A stretch of 64,000 nucleotides of DNA from Treponemataceae bacterium. GTDB lineage: Bacteria; Spirochaetota; Spirochaetia; Treponematales; Treponemataceae. The translations under genes and the position numbers were made by a program. The DNA lies in the NCBI GenBank assembly GCA_024402435.1, contig JAKSTU010000003.1, positions 1 to 64,000 on the forward strand. Reading direction: 5' to 3'. The notes under the pieces were generated by a model. It was not told the origin of the DNA. It was given only the letters and a program-made list of their open reading frames with translations, and searched no databases. Below, piece by piece: positions 35,302-43,753 of the stretch; the first letter of the stretch is position 1; every line of letters starts with the position of its first letter.

Positions 35302-36543
35302 TTATTCAAGCACCAGTGTTGTGGCAAGACGTCTGCATGCTTCTTCCACGGCGGCGCGGTGACCGAATGCACTGAAGCGGATGAAGCTTTCTCCTGCAGG
35401 ACCGAAACCTACACCGGGTGTTGTAACTACGCGGCACTGGTCCAGAATCTTGTCGAAAACGTTCCAGCTGCGGTAACCGGGAAAACGTGCCCAGATATAG
35501 GGAGCATTGTCGCCGCCATAAACTTCTACGCCCATGTCAGCAAAGCGGGCTGAAAGCAGTGTTTCACGGATGATGCGTGCATTTTCAAGATAATAGTCTG
35601 TAAGTGCGCGCATTTCAGCCTGACCTTCCGGTGACATTGCAGCCACACCTCCGGCCTGTGCAATGTTTGATGCACCGTTGAACAGTGTTGTATTTACGCG
35701 TGCCCAGTCTGTATTGACTGAACTTTCGTCTTCATATTTAAGTTCTTTCGGAACAACGCTCCAACCCAAGCGCACGCCTGTAAATCCTGCGGGCTTTGAG
35801 AAAGAATTGATTTCAATTGCACATGTTTTTGCACCTTCAATGTCAAAGATGGAGCGGGGCAGGCTCTCGTCCCTGATGAAGCAGGCATAAGCTGCGTCAA
35901 AGATGATGATGCATCCGTGTGCCTTGGCAAACTCTACCAGTTTTGTAAGCTGTTCACGGGTTGCAGCGGCACCGGTAGGATTGTTCGGTGAGCAGAAGTA
36001 AATCAGGCTGTTGTCCTGAACTTTTGTAAGGTCGGGGAAAAAACTGTTTTCTGCGGTACAGGGCATGTAAACAATTCCGCCGTAGCCTTCATTTCCGTAC
36101 ATGGGTTTATGAGTTCCTGCAGCGCCTGAAATAACGGAGCCGTCAACATAAACCGGGTAGGCGGGATCCTGAACTGCAACTGATACGTCAGCACCGAAAA
36201 GTGTCTGAATGCGTGCAATGTCACATTTGGCACCGTCTGAAACAAAAACTTCATCTGGAGAAACTGTGCCTTTGTACCAGTTCTGAGCAATAGCGGTGCG
36301 AAGGTCTTCGTTTCCGCACTCGTCTCCGTATCCTGAATATCCTTCGGGTGTTGAAAGTTTTTTTGCGTAGTCGGTGAGGGCACCGCAAATTACGGGTGTC
36401 AGCGGTTCTGTTGTATTGCCGATTCCAAGACTGATGATTTCGGCATCAGGGTGAGCCGCCTGATATTCACGGCGACGGCGGGCAATTTCGGGAAAAAGGT
36501 ATCCTGCTGTAAGCATGGAAAAACAAGCATTTCTTTTGATCAT
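35302..36543 (-). CDS. dapL: LL-diaminopimelate aminotransferase
   Basis: DapL converts tetrahydrodipicolinate directly to LL-diaminopimelate with glutamate, for lysine and peptidoglycan cross-links. The 413-residue class I PLP enzyme shows YLFPEIARRRREYQ, ISLGIGNTTEPL, STPEGYSGYGDECGNEDLR, SDGAKCDIARIQ, FCSPNNPTGA, IIFDAAYACF and INSFSKPAGFTGVRLGW (PLP Lys in SFSK). The DapL-type EGYSGYGDECG and the overall length separate it from other aspartate-family transaminases. GGAG lies 8 nt before ATG. Confidence 0.95.
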   Translation of the reverse strand: MIKRNACFSMLTAGYLFPEIARRRREYQAAHPDAEIISLGIGNTTEPLTPVICGALTDYAKKLSTPEGYSGYGDECGNEDLRTAIAQNWYKGTVSPDEVFVSDGAKCDIARIQTLFGADVSVAVQDPAYPVYVDGSVISGAAGTHKPMYGNEGYGGIVYMPCTAENSFFPDLTKVQDNSLIYFCSPNNPTGAAATREQLTKLVEFAKAHGCIIIFDAAYACFIRDESLPRSIFDIEGAKTCAIEINSFSKPAGFTGVRLGWSVVPKELKYEDESSVNTDWARVNTTLFNGASNIAQAGGVAAMSPEGQAEMRALTDYYLENARIIRETLLSARFADMGVEVYGGDNAPYIWARFPGYRSWNVFDKILDQCRVVTTPGVGFGPAGESFIRFSAFGHRAAVEEACRRLATTLVLE

Positions 36544-36624
36544 AATGAATCTCCGAAAAAAGTATGTAAAAATATATCATGCGGCAATGCTTTAATTCAA
36601 GGCACATGAATTTCTGATAAGCGC

Positions 36625-36680
36625 AAAAAAAAGCCGTTCCGTTGAAGTGTCCGAATTGAAGTCCACTTTCCGGGAACGGC
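36625..36680 (-). terminator. Terminator of sugar ABC operon
   Basis: On the minus strand GCCGTTCC / GGAACGGC with an inner GAAGTG/CACTTT pairing, followed by TTTTTTTT. It closes the binding protein-permease-permease operon before dapL. Confidence 0.85.
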
Positions 36681-36715
36681 CTGTTCAAAGAGTTTGAAAT
36701 CTCAAAAAATCCTGA

Positions 36716-37570
36716 TCAACCTTTGACTGCACCACCGGTAAGACCGGCAACAATGTATTTCTGTGCGGAAACAAACAAAATCACAGCAGGAATCAATGTA
36801 AGAGTCAGGTATGAAAGAATCATGCTCCAGCTGCTTGAGTACTGGCCCTGGAAACTCATTACACCCAGCGGGAGTGTGTACAAAGTTTCTGAACTGAAAA
36901 CCAGCATCGGAAGCAGGAAGTTGTTCCAGCTTGCAATCAGAACGATAATTGCTGTTGTTGCAAGAATCGGGGTTGAAAGGGGCAGAACCACAACAATCAG
37001 GAAGCCTAAAGGTCCGTAACCGTCAATCTTTGTTGCATCTTCCAGTTCGTTGGGAACAGCTTTGAAGAATCCGATCAGAAGCAGAATGTTCATAGGAATC
37101 TGGAATGCAATCTGAGGCAGAACAACACCCATTACATTGTCAATCAGGTTCATGTCACGCACCTGAATGTAAAGAGGAAGCATTGCTACTGCAAGAGGAA
37201 ACAGAAGACCGGCCATAAAATAAGCGCGGACGATGTTTGACAGTCTGAACTTGATGCGGGCAATTGCAAAAGCTGCCGGAATACAGACTGCAAGTGTCAA
37301 ACTTACAGTAAGTGCGGCAATAATCAGTGAGTTGCCCAAAAAGCGCCAGAAAGCACCGATCTGACCGGTAAGAATATCAGTGTAGTTTTTGAATTCCCAA
37401 GGATTAGGAAGACCTACAGGATCGGAACGAAGTCCGCCGGTTGTTTTGAATCCGCCTACAACACACATGTAAACCGGAAAAAGAACAAAAAGAGAAACAA
37501 GGATACAAAAAGCATATTTCCAGACATTTGAAAGCACTTTCTGATTTGACATTTTCTGATTGGTTGCCAT
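36716..37570 (-). CDS. Carbohydrate ABC transporter permease (MalG-like)
   Basis: This is a 284-residue inner-membrane permease with six hydrophobic helices. The EAA loop is ELEDATKIDGYGPLGFLIVV followed by LPLSTP, and the C terminus ends FVSAQKYIVAGLTGGAVKG, typical of the MalG/AraQ family. It pairs with the permease encoded 1 bp upstream and the binding protein at the head of the operon; no ATPase gene is nearby, so a shared MsiK-type ATPase is likely. GGAGG lies 5 nt before ATG 37570; the further-upstream in-frame ATG is rejected. The sugar cannot be named. Confidence 0.93.
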   Translation of the reverse strand: MATNQKMSNQKVLSNVWKYAFCILVSLFVLFPVYMCVVGGFKTTGGLRSDPVGLPNPWEFKNYTDILTGQIGAFWRFLGNSLIIAALTVSLTLAVCIPAAFAIARIKFRLSNIVRAYFMAGLLFPLAVAMLPLYIQVRDMNLIDNVMGVVLPQIAFQIPMNILLLIGFFKAVPNELEDATKIDGYGPLGFLIVVVLPLSTPILATTAIIVLIASWNNFLLPMLVFSSETLYTLPLGVMSFQGQYSSSWSMILSYLTLTLIPAVILFVSAQKYIVAGLTGGAVKG

Positions 37571-37571
37571 T

Positions 37572-38456
37572 TTATCTATCCTCCGATTTGAGCATTGCGC
37601 GGCCATAGAAAGCACTGAATACGAGACACATCAAGAAAATCACGACAGCAACTGCACTTCCGTAACCAATCTTGTTGATCTTCAGACCGTAGTTGTAAAG
37701 ATAGGTAACCAGTGTTTCTGCAGCATTTGCAGGACCGCCTTTACCCATTGCCCAAACGATGTCGTACAGCTGGAAAGAACCGACGATGGAGAAGAAGATT
37801 GAAACCAGCAGAGTAGGGAGCAGCAAAGGAATGATGATTTTTCTGGTTGTCTGTGATTCTGTTGCACCGTCAATTTTAGCAGCTTCGCGAACGTCATCGG
37901 GAATATCCTGAAGTCCGGCAATCATGATTGACATATGGAAACCGAAGTATTTCCAGATAACGGTTACCAGAATTGCCCAAAGAACTGTGCTTGTGTTTGC
38001 CAGCGGAGCGGGAACCGGTGCTCCCGGTGCAAAGAAACTGTAAATTGCTTTTACGAATCCGTACTGAGGATTGTAAATGAACTGCCAGATGATACCTGAA
38101 ATGATTTCAGAGAATGCGTACGGCAGAAAGAAAAATGTTCTGAATGCAACAGCACCTTTGAAGTTCTTGTTGCTTATGATCAATGCACAGAGAAGTGCAA
38201 GAGGAAGCTCAATCAAAAGAGAAATGAAGGTAACGAGCAATGTATGCCCGATTGCCTGAAGGAAGACAGGGTCATTCGCAAGATCAACGAAGTTTTTGAA
38301 CCCGATGAACTTCATTGCTGTAAGACCGTTCCATTTGAAGAAACTGTAGTAAGCAGCCTTGAAAATTGGAACTACAACAAAAAAAGAAAAAATAATTAAT
38401 GCTGGTGCCAGCAGAAGAATTACTAAAAGCGATGTTTGTTTACGATTATTTATCAT
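37572..38456 (-). CDS. Carbohydrate ABC transporter permease (MalF/UgpA-like)
   Basis: This 294-residue permease has six hydrophobic helices. An N-terminal helix (LLVILLLAPALIIFSFFVVV), KAAYYSFFKWNGLT, the EAA loop DDVREAAKIDGATESQTTRK and a following LLPTLL identify the MalF/UgpA family. Its start has only a weak purine-rich region upstream. It follows the binding-protein gene after a strong hairpin and directly precedes the second permease gene, so the complex is assembled from coupled genes. Confidence 0.93.
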   Translation of the reverse strand: MINNRKQTSLLVILLLAPALIIFSFFVVVPIFKAAYYSFFKWNGLTAMKFIGFKNFVDLANDPVFLQAIGHTLLVTFISLLIELPLALLCALIISNKNFKGAVAFRTFFFLPYAFSEIISGIIWQFIYNPQYGFVKAIYSFFAPGAPVPAPLANTSTVLWAILVTVIWKYFGFHMSIMIAGLQDIPDDVREAAKIDGATESQTTRKIIIPLLLPTLLVSIFFSIVGSFQLYDIVWAMGKGGPANAAETLVTYLYNYGLKINKIGYGSAVAVVIFLMCLVFSAFYGRAMLKSEDR

Positions 38457-38486
38457 CTTTAATCAATGGAAAAAGTTGGGAGAGAA

Positions 38487-38512
38487 AACAGGCTGCCGCC
38501 CGGCAGCCTGTT
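38487..38512 (-). terminator. Intra-operon hairpin between binding protein and permeases
   Basis: A perfect 12-bp stem AACAGGCTGCCG / CGGCAGCCTGTT with a 2-nt loop; on the minus strand it is followed by TTCTCTCC. It is likely a partial terminator or 3'-stabilising hairpin favouring expression of the binding-protein gene upstream. Confidence 0.75.
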
Positions 38513-38526
38513 ACCAAAGTTACGAA

Positions 38527-39825
38527 TTATTCTTCGTAAGCTTTCTGAAGGTCAGCACATGCCTGAGCAGGTGTTTTTGCTCCAGAAAGGATGTACTGTA
38601 CGTTGTCGTTTACAGCACCACCAACTGCAGGTGAAAGCAGCTGGTCGAGGTAAAGCTGGTAGAATGTACATTCATCAACAATACCTTTAACAAGTTTCAG
38701 GTTTTCGTCTGTCATAGCAGCTTCTGTTCCTGCAACTGTAGGAATGATTGAAGATACAGCAGCGAATTTTGAAAGCTGTGCTTTGTTCATTATGAAAGCC
38801 AGGAATTCAACTGCTTCTTTAGGAGCGTTTTTACCAACTTCGAGACCGTTACCACCACCGATAACTTCTGTTACTTTTCCTGCTCCACCTTTGATTGCGG
38901 GGAACGGAGCACAAGCAAGAGCAGAACCGATACCTTTTCCGGTTGTTGAGTTGTCGTTCTGTACACCAGGTGCCCAGTGACCCATAAGTTCCATAGCAGC
39001 TTCAGCGTTACCAACAAGAGCAGCACCGTCGTTCTGTGAAGAAGCAAGGAATCCGTCCTGGAACAGTCCCATGTCAGCCAGTTCTTTGATCATTTCACCA
39101 GCTTTGATGAAAGCAGGATCGTTGAATCCTTTGAATCCGGCGGGCATTGCACCTTCAGCTGTGAATCCTGAGAATACTTTTGATCCACCAATGCGGAGTG
39201 CCAGGTATGCCCAGAAGTGCATTGCAGGCCATTTGTCACCAGCAGCAATAGAAATAGGAGTAATTCCGGCTGCTTTGATTTTTTTACACATAACAATGAA
39301 GTCGTCCCAGTCTGTGGGGAATGAATCGTAACCTACAGAAGCCAGGATGTCTTTGTTGTACCAGAATGTGACTGCACCCAGGTCATGGGGTACACCAGTC
39401 TGTTTTCCATCATACTGGAACAGTTTCAGAGCACCTTCTGCGATTGAGCTCAGGTCTGCATCTGCTGCAACTTCTTTTGTGATGTCTTTAAGAAGACCAG
39501 CACTTGCATGCTCAGCAAGAGAACCACCACCCCAGCTCCAGAACAGGTCCGGCGGGTTCTTTGACTGCATTACTGTTGCAAGCTTTGTTTTGAAAGCTTC
39601 GTTTTCAAGAACTGTCAGTTCAATTTCTACGTTCGGATGTGATGCTGTGAATTCAGCGATACAATCATCGTAGAATGCGCGGTCTGCGCCTACTGTACCA
39701 ATGTGCCAAAATGAGAATTTGACTTTTGAATCTGCTGCGGAATCTTTTTTACCACCAGCAAATACCATGCCCAATGCGAGTACTGCGAAAATGCAGACCA
39801 GCACAACTTTCTTTGAAAGTTTCAT
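38527..39825 (-). CDS. Extracellular sugar-binding protein of ABC transporter
   Basis: This 432-residue family 1 solute-binding protein shows KVKFSFWHIGTVGADRAFYD, the NPPDLFWSWGGGSLAEHASA region, and GVPHDLGAVTFWYNKDILAS, the classic sugar-binding segment. The signal peptide (MKLSKKVVLVCIFAVLALGM) ends VFAGGKKDSAADS. The lipobox Cys expected before GGKK is missing, so release into the periplasm is predicted. GGAGG lies 7 nt before ATG 39825; an upstream in-frame ATG adds 20 unlikely residues. The substrate may be an oligosaccharide; the sequence does not specify it. Confidence 0.93.
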   Translation of the reverse strand: MKLSKKVVLVCIFAVLALGMVFAGGKKDSAADSKVKFSFWHIGTVGADRAFYDDCIAEFTASHPNVEIELTVLENEAFKTKLATVMQSKNPPDLFWSWGGGSLAEHASAGLLKDITKEVAADADLSSIAEGALKLFQYDGKQTGVPHDLGAVTFWYNKDILASVGYDSFPTDWDDFIVMCKKIKAAGITPISIAAGDKWPAMHFWAYLALRIGGSKVFSGFTAEGAMPAGFKGFNDPAFIKAGEMIKELADMGLFQDGFLASSQNDGAALVGNAEAAMELMGHWAPGVQNDNSTTGKGIGSALACAPFPAIKGGAGKVTEVIGGGNGLEVGKNAPKEAVEFLAFIMNKAQLSKFAAVSSIIPTVAGTEAAMTDENLKLVKGIVDECTFYQLYLDQLLSPAVGGAVNDNVQYILSGAKTPAQACADLQKAYEE

Positions 39826-39857
39826 AAATGTTCCTCCAATTGAGATATAGTTACAGA

Positions 39858-39999
39858 AGCAAACTTCTGAAAACTCCAAAAACATAACGTTTTTTTATAT
39901 TTGGAATATTAAAGGCAGATTAAGTCCGGAAAAATCAGCGAAAATACCTAAAAAAATATTTTTTCAAAATAAATTTGTTTGCTTTTCCTGAACAGGAAA
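39858..39999. other. AT-rich intergenic region with two palindromes
   Basis: Between the divergent binding-protein and NlpC/P60 genes lie CAGAAG-TTTG-CTTCTG (39858-39873), in the binding-protein leader, and TTTCCTG-AA-CAGGAAA (39984-39999), followed by TTTTTTT. The second could be an operator or a terminator of an unseen short transcript. No gene is supported here. Confidence 0.4.
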
Positions 40000-40061
40000 G
40001 TGTCTTTTTTTCTGTTATATAATCAAATTGACAGTTTTCCGTACCTGAAATCATTTTTTTA

Positions 40062-40090
40062 TGGAAATCATTTATAAAACGTCTTATAAT
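40062..40090 (+). promoter_or_regulatory. Promoter of NlpC/P60 gene
   Basis: TGGAAA (40062-40067), a 17-bp spacer and TATAAT (40085-40090) end 8 nt before ATG 40099. The leader would be at most 1-2 nt. Confidence 0.6.
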
Positions 40091-40098
40091 GAAATATC

Positions 40099-41187
40099 AT
40101 GAAAGATTCAAAGTTGTTCAAGAAATCAGTTTTGGTGCTGCTTATTGCAGTTTTTTCAACAGGATTGCTTTTTGCTTCAAACATCATGCGCGGAAACGGA
40201 CGTGAATTGCGCGAAAAGTTCCTGAACATGGCTATGGCTCAGATGGGCAAACCTTACAAATATGGATCCAGAGGACCTAATTCTTTTGACTGTTCCGGGT
40301 TCATTTATTATTCTGCCAAGGAATCACTTGATCTGTACCTGCCTACAAACTCCCGTGAACAGTATACCTATTGTGACAAAATAAAGGATTCTGAGCGTCA
40401 GGCGGGGGATCTTGTGTTCTTCAAGGACAAGGCTTCAGGCCCGGTAACTCATGTAGGAATTTATCTGGATGAACTTACATTCCTTTCTGCAGCCAGTTCC
40501 GGACCAAGAACCGGTATCACGATTTCAAAGTTTTCTGAGCCTTACTGGTCTCGGACTTATTTTGCTGCAGGACGTTTCCTTCCTTCTCTTTCTTCTTCCG
40601 GAAATGCCGCGCCTTCTGCCCCTGCAGCACCTTCTGCGGCACCGGAAGAAGATGAGGAAGAAGAGTTTTCCGGCTCCAGTTCAAGAATCATTGAAGGCAA
40701 AAATTCCATGCCTGCTTTCAAAATGTCTCTGTCAGGTTCTGTCGTCGGAAAATCTTTCAGCAGATATGGAGTTGATTTGACTGATCTGTATGTTGAAGGT
40801 TCTGCCGGAGTGAACTACTGTTTTTTTGGAGTGGGCCGCATCGGTGTTGATGCGGGGGTTCTGTACGACTTGAAGACAAAACAGTATGCAATACCTGTAA
40901 GACTGAATATCGGAATAACGGATTATTTCAATGTTTATGCAGGAAGGAATTTTGCCTTCGGTGATGGTGACAAAATAACTGCCGAAAACATTCTGGAATA
41001 TGCCGGTGTCAGAGTTGCGTTCAAATCCTTGACAAACAGCAGATATCCGATTCAGCCCTATGTTGATGTCCGCTGTTCTTTAGCTCCGGTTTTTGCTGCG
41101 GGAACGGAAAATCCCGATCTTTTGGGTGACTTGTTATCTTCAGCTTCTGTTTTTATGGGTCTGAGATTCATGATGCCGATAGGTTGA
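40099..41187 (+). CDS. NlpC/P60 endopeptidase with C-terminal barrel-like domain
   Basis: The 362-residue exported protein has a signal peptide (LVLLIAVFSTGLLFAS). An NlpC/P60 domain follows at about residues 35-155: KPYKYGSRGPNSFDCSGF (catalytic Cys near 65) and VTHVGIYLD (catalytic His near 118). A Pro/Ala-rich, then acidic linker (EEDEEEEFSG) leads to ~170 residues of alternating beta-like segments (GVDLTDLYVEGSAGVNYCF, GVGRIGVDAGVLYDL, VRLNIGITDYFNVYAG) ending VFMGLRFMMPIG. The last part resembles a small outer-membrane barrel. It likely cuts peptidoglycan stem peptides. Monocistronic; its promoter spacing suggests a leaderless mRNA. Confidence 0.85.
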   Translation: MKDSKLFKKSVLVLLIAVFSTGLLFASNIMRGNGRELREKFLNMAMAQMGKPYKYGSRGPNSFDCSGFIYYSAKESLDLYLPTNSREQYTYCDKIKDSERQAGDLVFFKDKASGPVTHVGIYLDELTFLSAASSGPRTGITISKFSEPYWSRTYFAAGRFLPSLSSSGNAAPSAPAAPSAAPEEDEEEEFSGSSSRIIEGKNSMPAFKMSLSGSVVGKSFSRYGVDLTDLYVEGSAGVNYCFFGVGRIGVDAGVLYDLKTKQYAIPVRLNIGITDYFNVYAGRNFAFGDGDKITAENILEYAGVRVAFKSLTNSRYPIQPYVDVRCSLAPVFAAGTENPDLLGDLLSSASVFMGLRFMMPIG

Positions 41188-41210
41188 TTCTGATTGCATG
41201 ACAGATGAAT

Positions 41211-41256
41211 AAAACCCGCCGTTCACAGACACAGGTTTGTAGCGGCGGGTTTTTTG
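41211..41256. terminator. Terminator after NlpC/P60 gene
   Basis: AACCCGCCG / CGGCGGGTT stem with a long loop, followed by TTTTG and preceded by AAAA, so it can work on both strands. Confidence 0.88.
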
Positions 41257-41261
41257 TTGCC

Positions 41262-41295
41262 TAAAAAAAACAGTCCGGATAAAAACCCGGACTGT
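41262..41295 (-). terminator. Terminator of acyl-CoA synthetase operon
   Basis: On the minus strand ACAGTCCGG / CCGGACTGT followed by TTTTTTT. It stops the XRE-cupin/synthetase transcript. Confidence 0.85.
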
Positions 41296-41317
41296 GTAAA
41301 AAATCGTACTGTTTTTT

Positions 41318-43039
41318 TTATTTTGCGTCCGTTTTTGCCGCATCCTGTGCGCGGATTGCCTTGCGCATGATTTTTCCGCTGGTGGTCTTGGGAAGTGCGT
41401 CAACAAATTCCACAATGCGGGGATATTTGTACGGTGCAGTTGTTTCTTTGACAAAGCGCTGAATGTCTTTGACCAGATCTGCGTCTCCGGGCTTGTAGTC
41501 TTTGGCGAGAATGATCGTAGCTTTTACAACCTGTCCGCGAATCGGGTCAGGAGCACCTGTTACGGCACACTCAACAACTGCCGGATGTTTCATAAGAACG
41601 CTTTCAACTTCAAAAGTTCCTATGCGGTAACCTGAGCATTTGATTACGTCATCACAGCGTCCGACGAACCAGTAGTAGCCGTCTTCATCACGCCAAGCAG
41701 TGTCGCCGGTATAATAGTAGCCGTCATGGAAAGCAGCATTCGTTTTTTCGGGCTCCCCGTAGTATTCAACCACAAGGCCGGGGAAACGTCCCTGTGTGTC
41801 GCCGAACTTTTCCATGTCCAGCTTGAATGCAATCTGACCGACTACGGCAGTTCCCACATCTTCGTTGTTGTCGTCAAGCAGATGCAGGTTGTAGTAGGGA
41901 GACGGCTTTCCGATGGAACCGGGTTTGATTTTCTGGCCTTCAAAGTTGAAGAGACAGACCGTTGTTTCGCTTTGTCCGAAACCTTCCGTAATTTCCAGCC
42001 CGGTAATTTCCTTCCAGCGGTTGAAAACTTCTTCGCTCAAAGGTTCGCCTGCTGTTGAACAGTGGGTAAGTGAAGAAAAATCAATACCTGAAAGGTCTTC
42101 CTGAATCAGGAAGCGGTAAATTGTGGGCGGCGCGCAGAAAGTGGTAATTCTGTGTTTCTGAACCTGATGCAGAAGATCAATCGGTTTGAACCGTGAATGA
42201 TAATCGTAGACAAAAAGCGCTGTTTCGCAGATCCACTGTCCGTAAAGGCGTCCCCATGAGGTTTTTGCCCAGCCGGAATCAGCTACAGTAAGGTGAAGTC
42301 CGCCGTTCTGAACATGCTGCCAGTATTTTGCAGTGGTAATGTGTCCCAGAGGATAAAGGAAGTTATGGACCGCCAGTTTCGGGTGACTTGTTGTTCCGCT
42401 GGTAAAGTATCCGAGCATCAGGTCTTTGTTTGTGGAAACTTCTTCTCTTGGCGGTGCAACAAATGGTGCTGCATTTTTGCAGCCTGCTGTAAAGTCAAGC
42501 CAACCTTCCGGCGGGTTTTCTACGGGGCGGTCAACACCCATCTCGTTTACGAAAGCAACCGCCTTGACGGAAGGAGATTCTTTGAGCGACTCGTTGATGT
42601 GGGCAATTACATCGGGAACAGTGACTGCGACAATCATCTTGATTTTTGTAAAGTTGTTGCGGTAAATCAGGTCGTCAGTGGTGAGCATGTGGGTTGCGGG
42701 AATTGCAACGGCACCAATTTTGTGCAGTGCAAGCATGCTTACCCAGAATTCGTAACGGCGCTGCAGAATCAGCATTACAAAATCACCTTTCTTTACACCG
42801 CAGGACATGAAGAATGAAGCTGCCTGATCAGACATTTCCTTCATTTTTCCGAAAGAAATTTCAAGATAATCATCTTCATCGTTTGTCCAGACAAGGGCAG
42901 GTGCATCCGGTTTTTTTGCAGCAATGGCATCCATCACATCGTATGCGAAGTTGAAATTCTCCGGAACATTCAATGTGTAGTTGTTGAAAAAATCATCATA
43001 GGAATCAAATTCCGTACGAGGCAAAAATAATTCTTCCAT
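41318..43039 (-). CDS. AMP-binding acyl-CoA synthetase
   Basis: This enzyme activates a carboxylic acid to its CoA thioester through an acyl-AMP. The 573-residue protein has the P-loop GYFTSGTTSHPKLAVHNF, a central EGFGQSETT, YYTGDTAWRDEDGYYWFVGR, the hinge DDVIKCSGYRIGTFEVESVL and the catalytic Lys of LPKTTSGKIMRKAIR. It resembles acetyl/medium-chain acyl-CoA synthetases rather than long-chain ones; the substrate is open. It lies 18 bp downstream of an XRE-cupin regulator gene, an often-seen pairing in which the regulator controls the synthetase. The ribosome binding site is weak (AAGG). Confidence 0.92.
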   Translation of the reverse strand: MEELFLPRTEFDSYDDFFNNYTLNVPENFNFAYDVMDAIAAKKPDAPALVWTNDEDDYLEISFGKMKEMSDQAASFFMSCGVKKGDFVMLILQRRYEFWVSMLALHKIGAVAIPATHMLTTDDLIYRNNFTKIKMIVAVTVPDVIAHINESLKESPSVKAVAFVNEMGVDRPVENPPEGWLDFTAGCKNAAPFVAPPREEVSTNKDLMLGYFTSGTTSHPKLAVHNFLYPLGHITTAKYWQHVQNGGLHLTVADSGWAKTSWGRLYGQWICETALFVYDYHSRFKPIDLLHQVQKHRITTFCAPPTIYRFLIQEDLSGIDFSSLTHCSTAGEPLSEEVFNRWKEITGLEITEGFGQSETTVCLFNFEGQKIKPGSIGKPSPYYNLHLLDDNNEDVGTAVVGQIAFKLDMEKFGDTQGRFPGLVVEYYGEPEKTNAAFHDGYYYTGDTAWRDEDGYYWFVGRCDDVIKCSGYRIGTFEVESVLMKHPAVVECAVTGAPDPIRGQVVKATIILAKDYKPGDADLVKDIQRFVKETTAPYKYPRIVEFVDALPKTTSGKIMRKAIRAQDAAKTDAK

Positions 43040-43056
43040 AAAAAAACAAAACCTTT

Positions 43057-43611
43057 TCAGTTAAGAATGAATGTTATGAAGCGGCAGCGTTTGCCGTTCA
43101 GATTCTGCTGCCCGTGGGGCTTGCTGGAATCAAAGTATACGGAATCCCCTTCGTTGAGGATTACTTCGCTGTCTCCTATCTGTACGCGGACTGTGCCTTC
43201 GATGCAGTAGTTGAATTCCTGTCCGGGATGAGTTGTCGTATGGATTTCGGGAATGTCGCCGGGATTGATTGTTACAAGATAAGGATCTGCCTTGCGGTTT
43301 GCAAAACCGAATGCAAGTGACTCAAAATGATAGTCGGCAAGACGGTTTACGGTTGCGCCTTTTCCGGCGGGTGTAACAAAAAAGCTTACCTGATGGGGTT
43401 CTTCGCCTGTAATGAATGTGGAAGGATCAACATTGTATCTTTTTCCCATGCAGAACATTACGCTCAGAGGTATATCAACGTCGCCTGTTTCGTAACGCAT
43501 GTATTCTTTGGGTGTAATCCCGCAGACTTTAGCAGCTGTCTCGACTGAGACTTCAAATGTGTCGCGAAGTCCTCTGAGACGTTCGGCGACAGTTTTCATT
43601 TCTGAATTCAT
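43057..43611 (-). CDS. XRE-family regulator with cupin domain
   Basis: This 184-residue DNA-binding regulator has an N-terminal helix-turn-helix (AERLRGLRDTFEVSVETAAK, then CGITPKEYMRYETGDVDIPL, about residues 9-55) and a C-terminal cupin (HTTTHPGQEFNYCIEGTVRV, ILNEGDSVYFDSSKPHGQQN) that could sense a small ligand. It probably controls itself and the downstream synthetase. GGAGG lies 7 nt before ATG 43611; the ORF continues upstream of that only as a shadow. A palindrome GACAAATT-5-AATTTGTC lies 79 bp upstream. Confidence 0.92.
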   Translation of the reverse strand: MNSEMKTVAERLRGLRDTFEVSVETAAKVCGITPKEYMRYETGDVDIPLSVMFCMGKRYNVDPSTFITGEEPHQVSFFVTPAGKGATVNRLADYHFESLAFGFANRKADPYLVTINPGDIPEIHTTTHPGQEFNYCIEGTVRVQIGDSEVILNEGDSVYFDSSKPHGQQNLNGKRCRFITFILN

Positions 43612-43641
43612 AAAAACCTCCAAGTATGGCAAAAAGCCGAA

Positions 43642-43710
43642 AATTTGTCTTAAAATAACATAATTACTGAAAATAGAAAAGGTGTTGTAGACAAATTTAA
43701 AGAATTTGTC
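43642..43710. promoter_or_regulatory. Candidate operator of the XRE-cupin regulator
   Basis: GACAAATT-TAAAG-AATTTGTC (43690-43710) is a perfect inverted repeat, and one extra half-site AATTTGTC occurs at 43642-43649. Both lie between the regulator gene and the divergent membrane-protein gene, a typical autoregulatory position. Confidence 0.55.
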
Positions 43711-43741
43711 AGTGTCACTGGTATTTTTGCCGCAAAACACT

Positions 43742-43747
43742 TATTAT
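43742..43747 (+). promoter_or_regulatory. -10 element 6 nt before small membrane protein start
   Basis: TATTAT (43742-43747) ends 6 nt before ATG 43754. The -35 position holds only TGGTAT, so the promoter is less certain. Confidence 0.45.
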
Positions 43748-43753
43748 TCAACT

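Noticed and set aside
43706-43753. Upstream start for the acidic-loop membrane protein
   Set aside because: The extra 16 residues would be encoded by the operator and -10; ATG 43754 fits the promoter spacing better.
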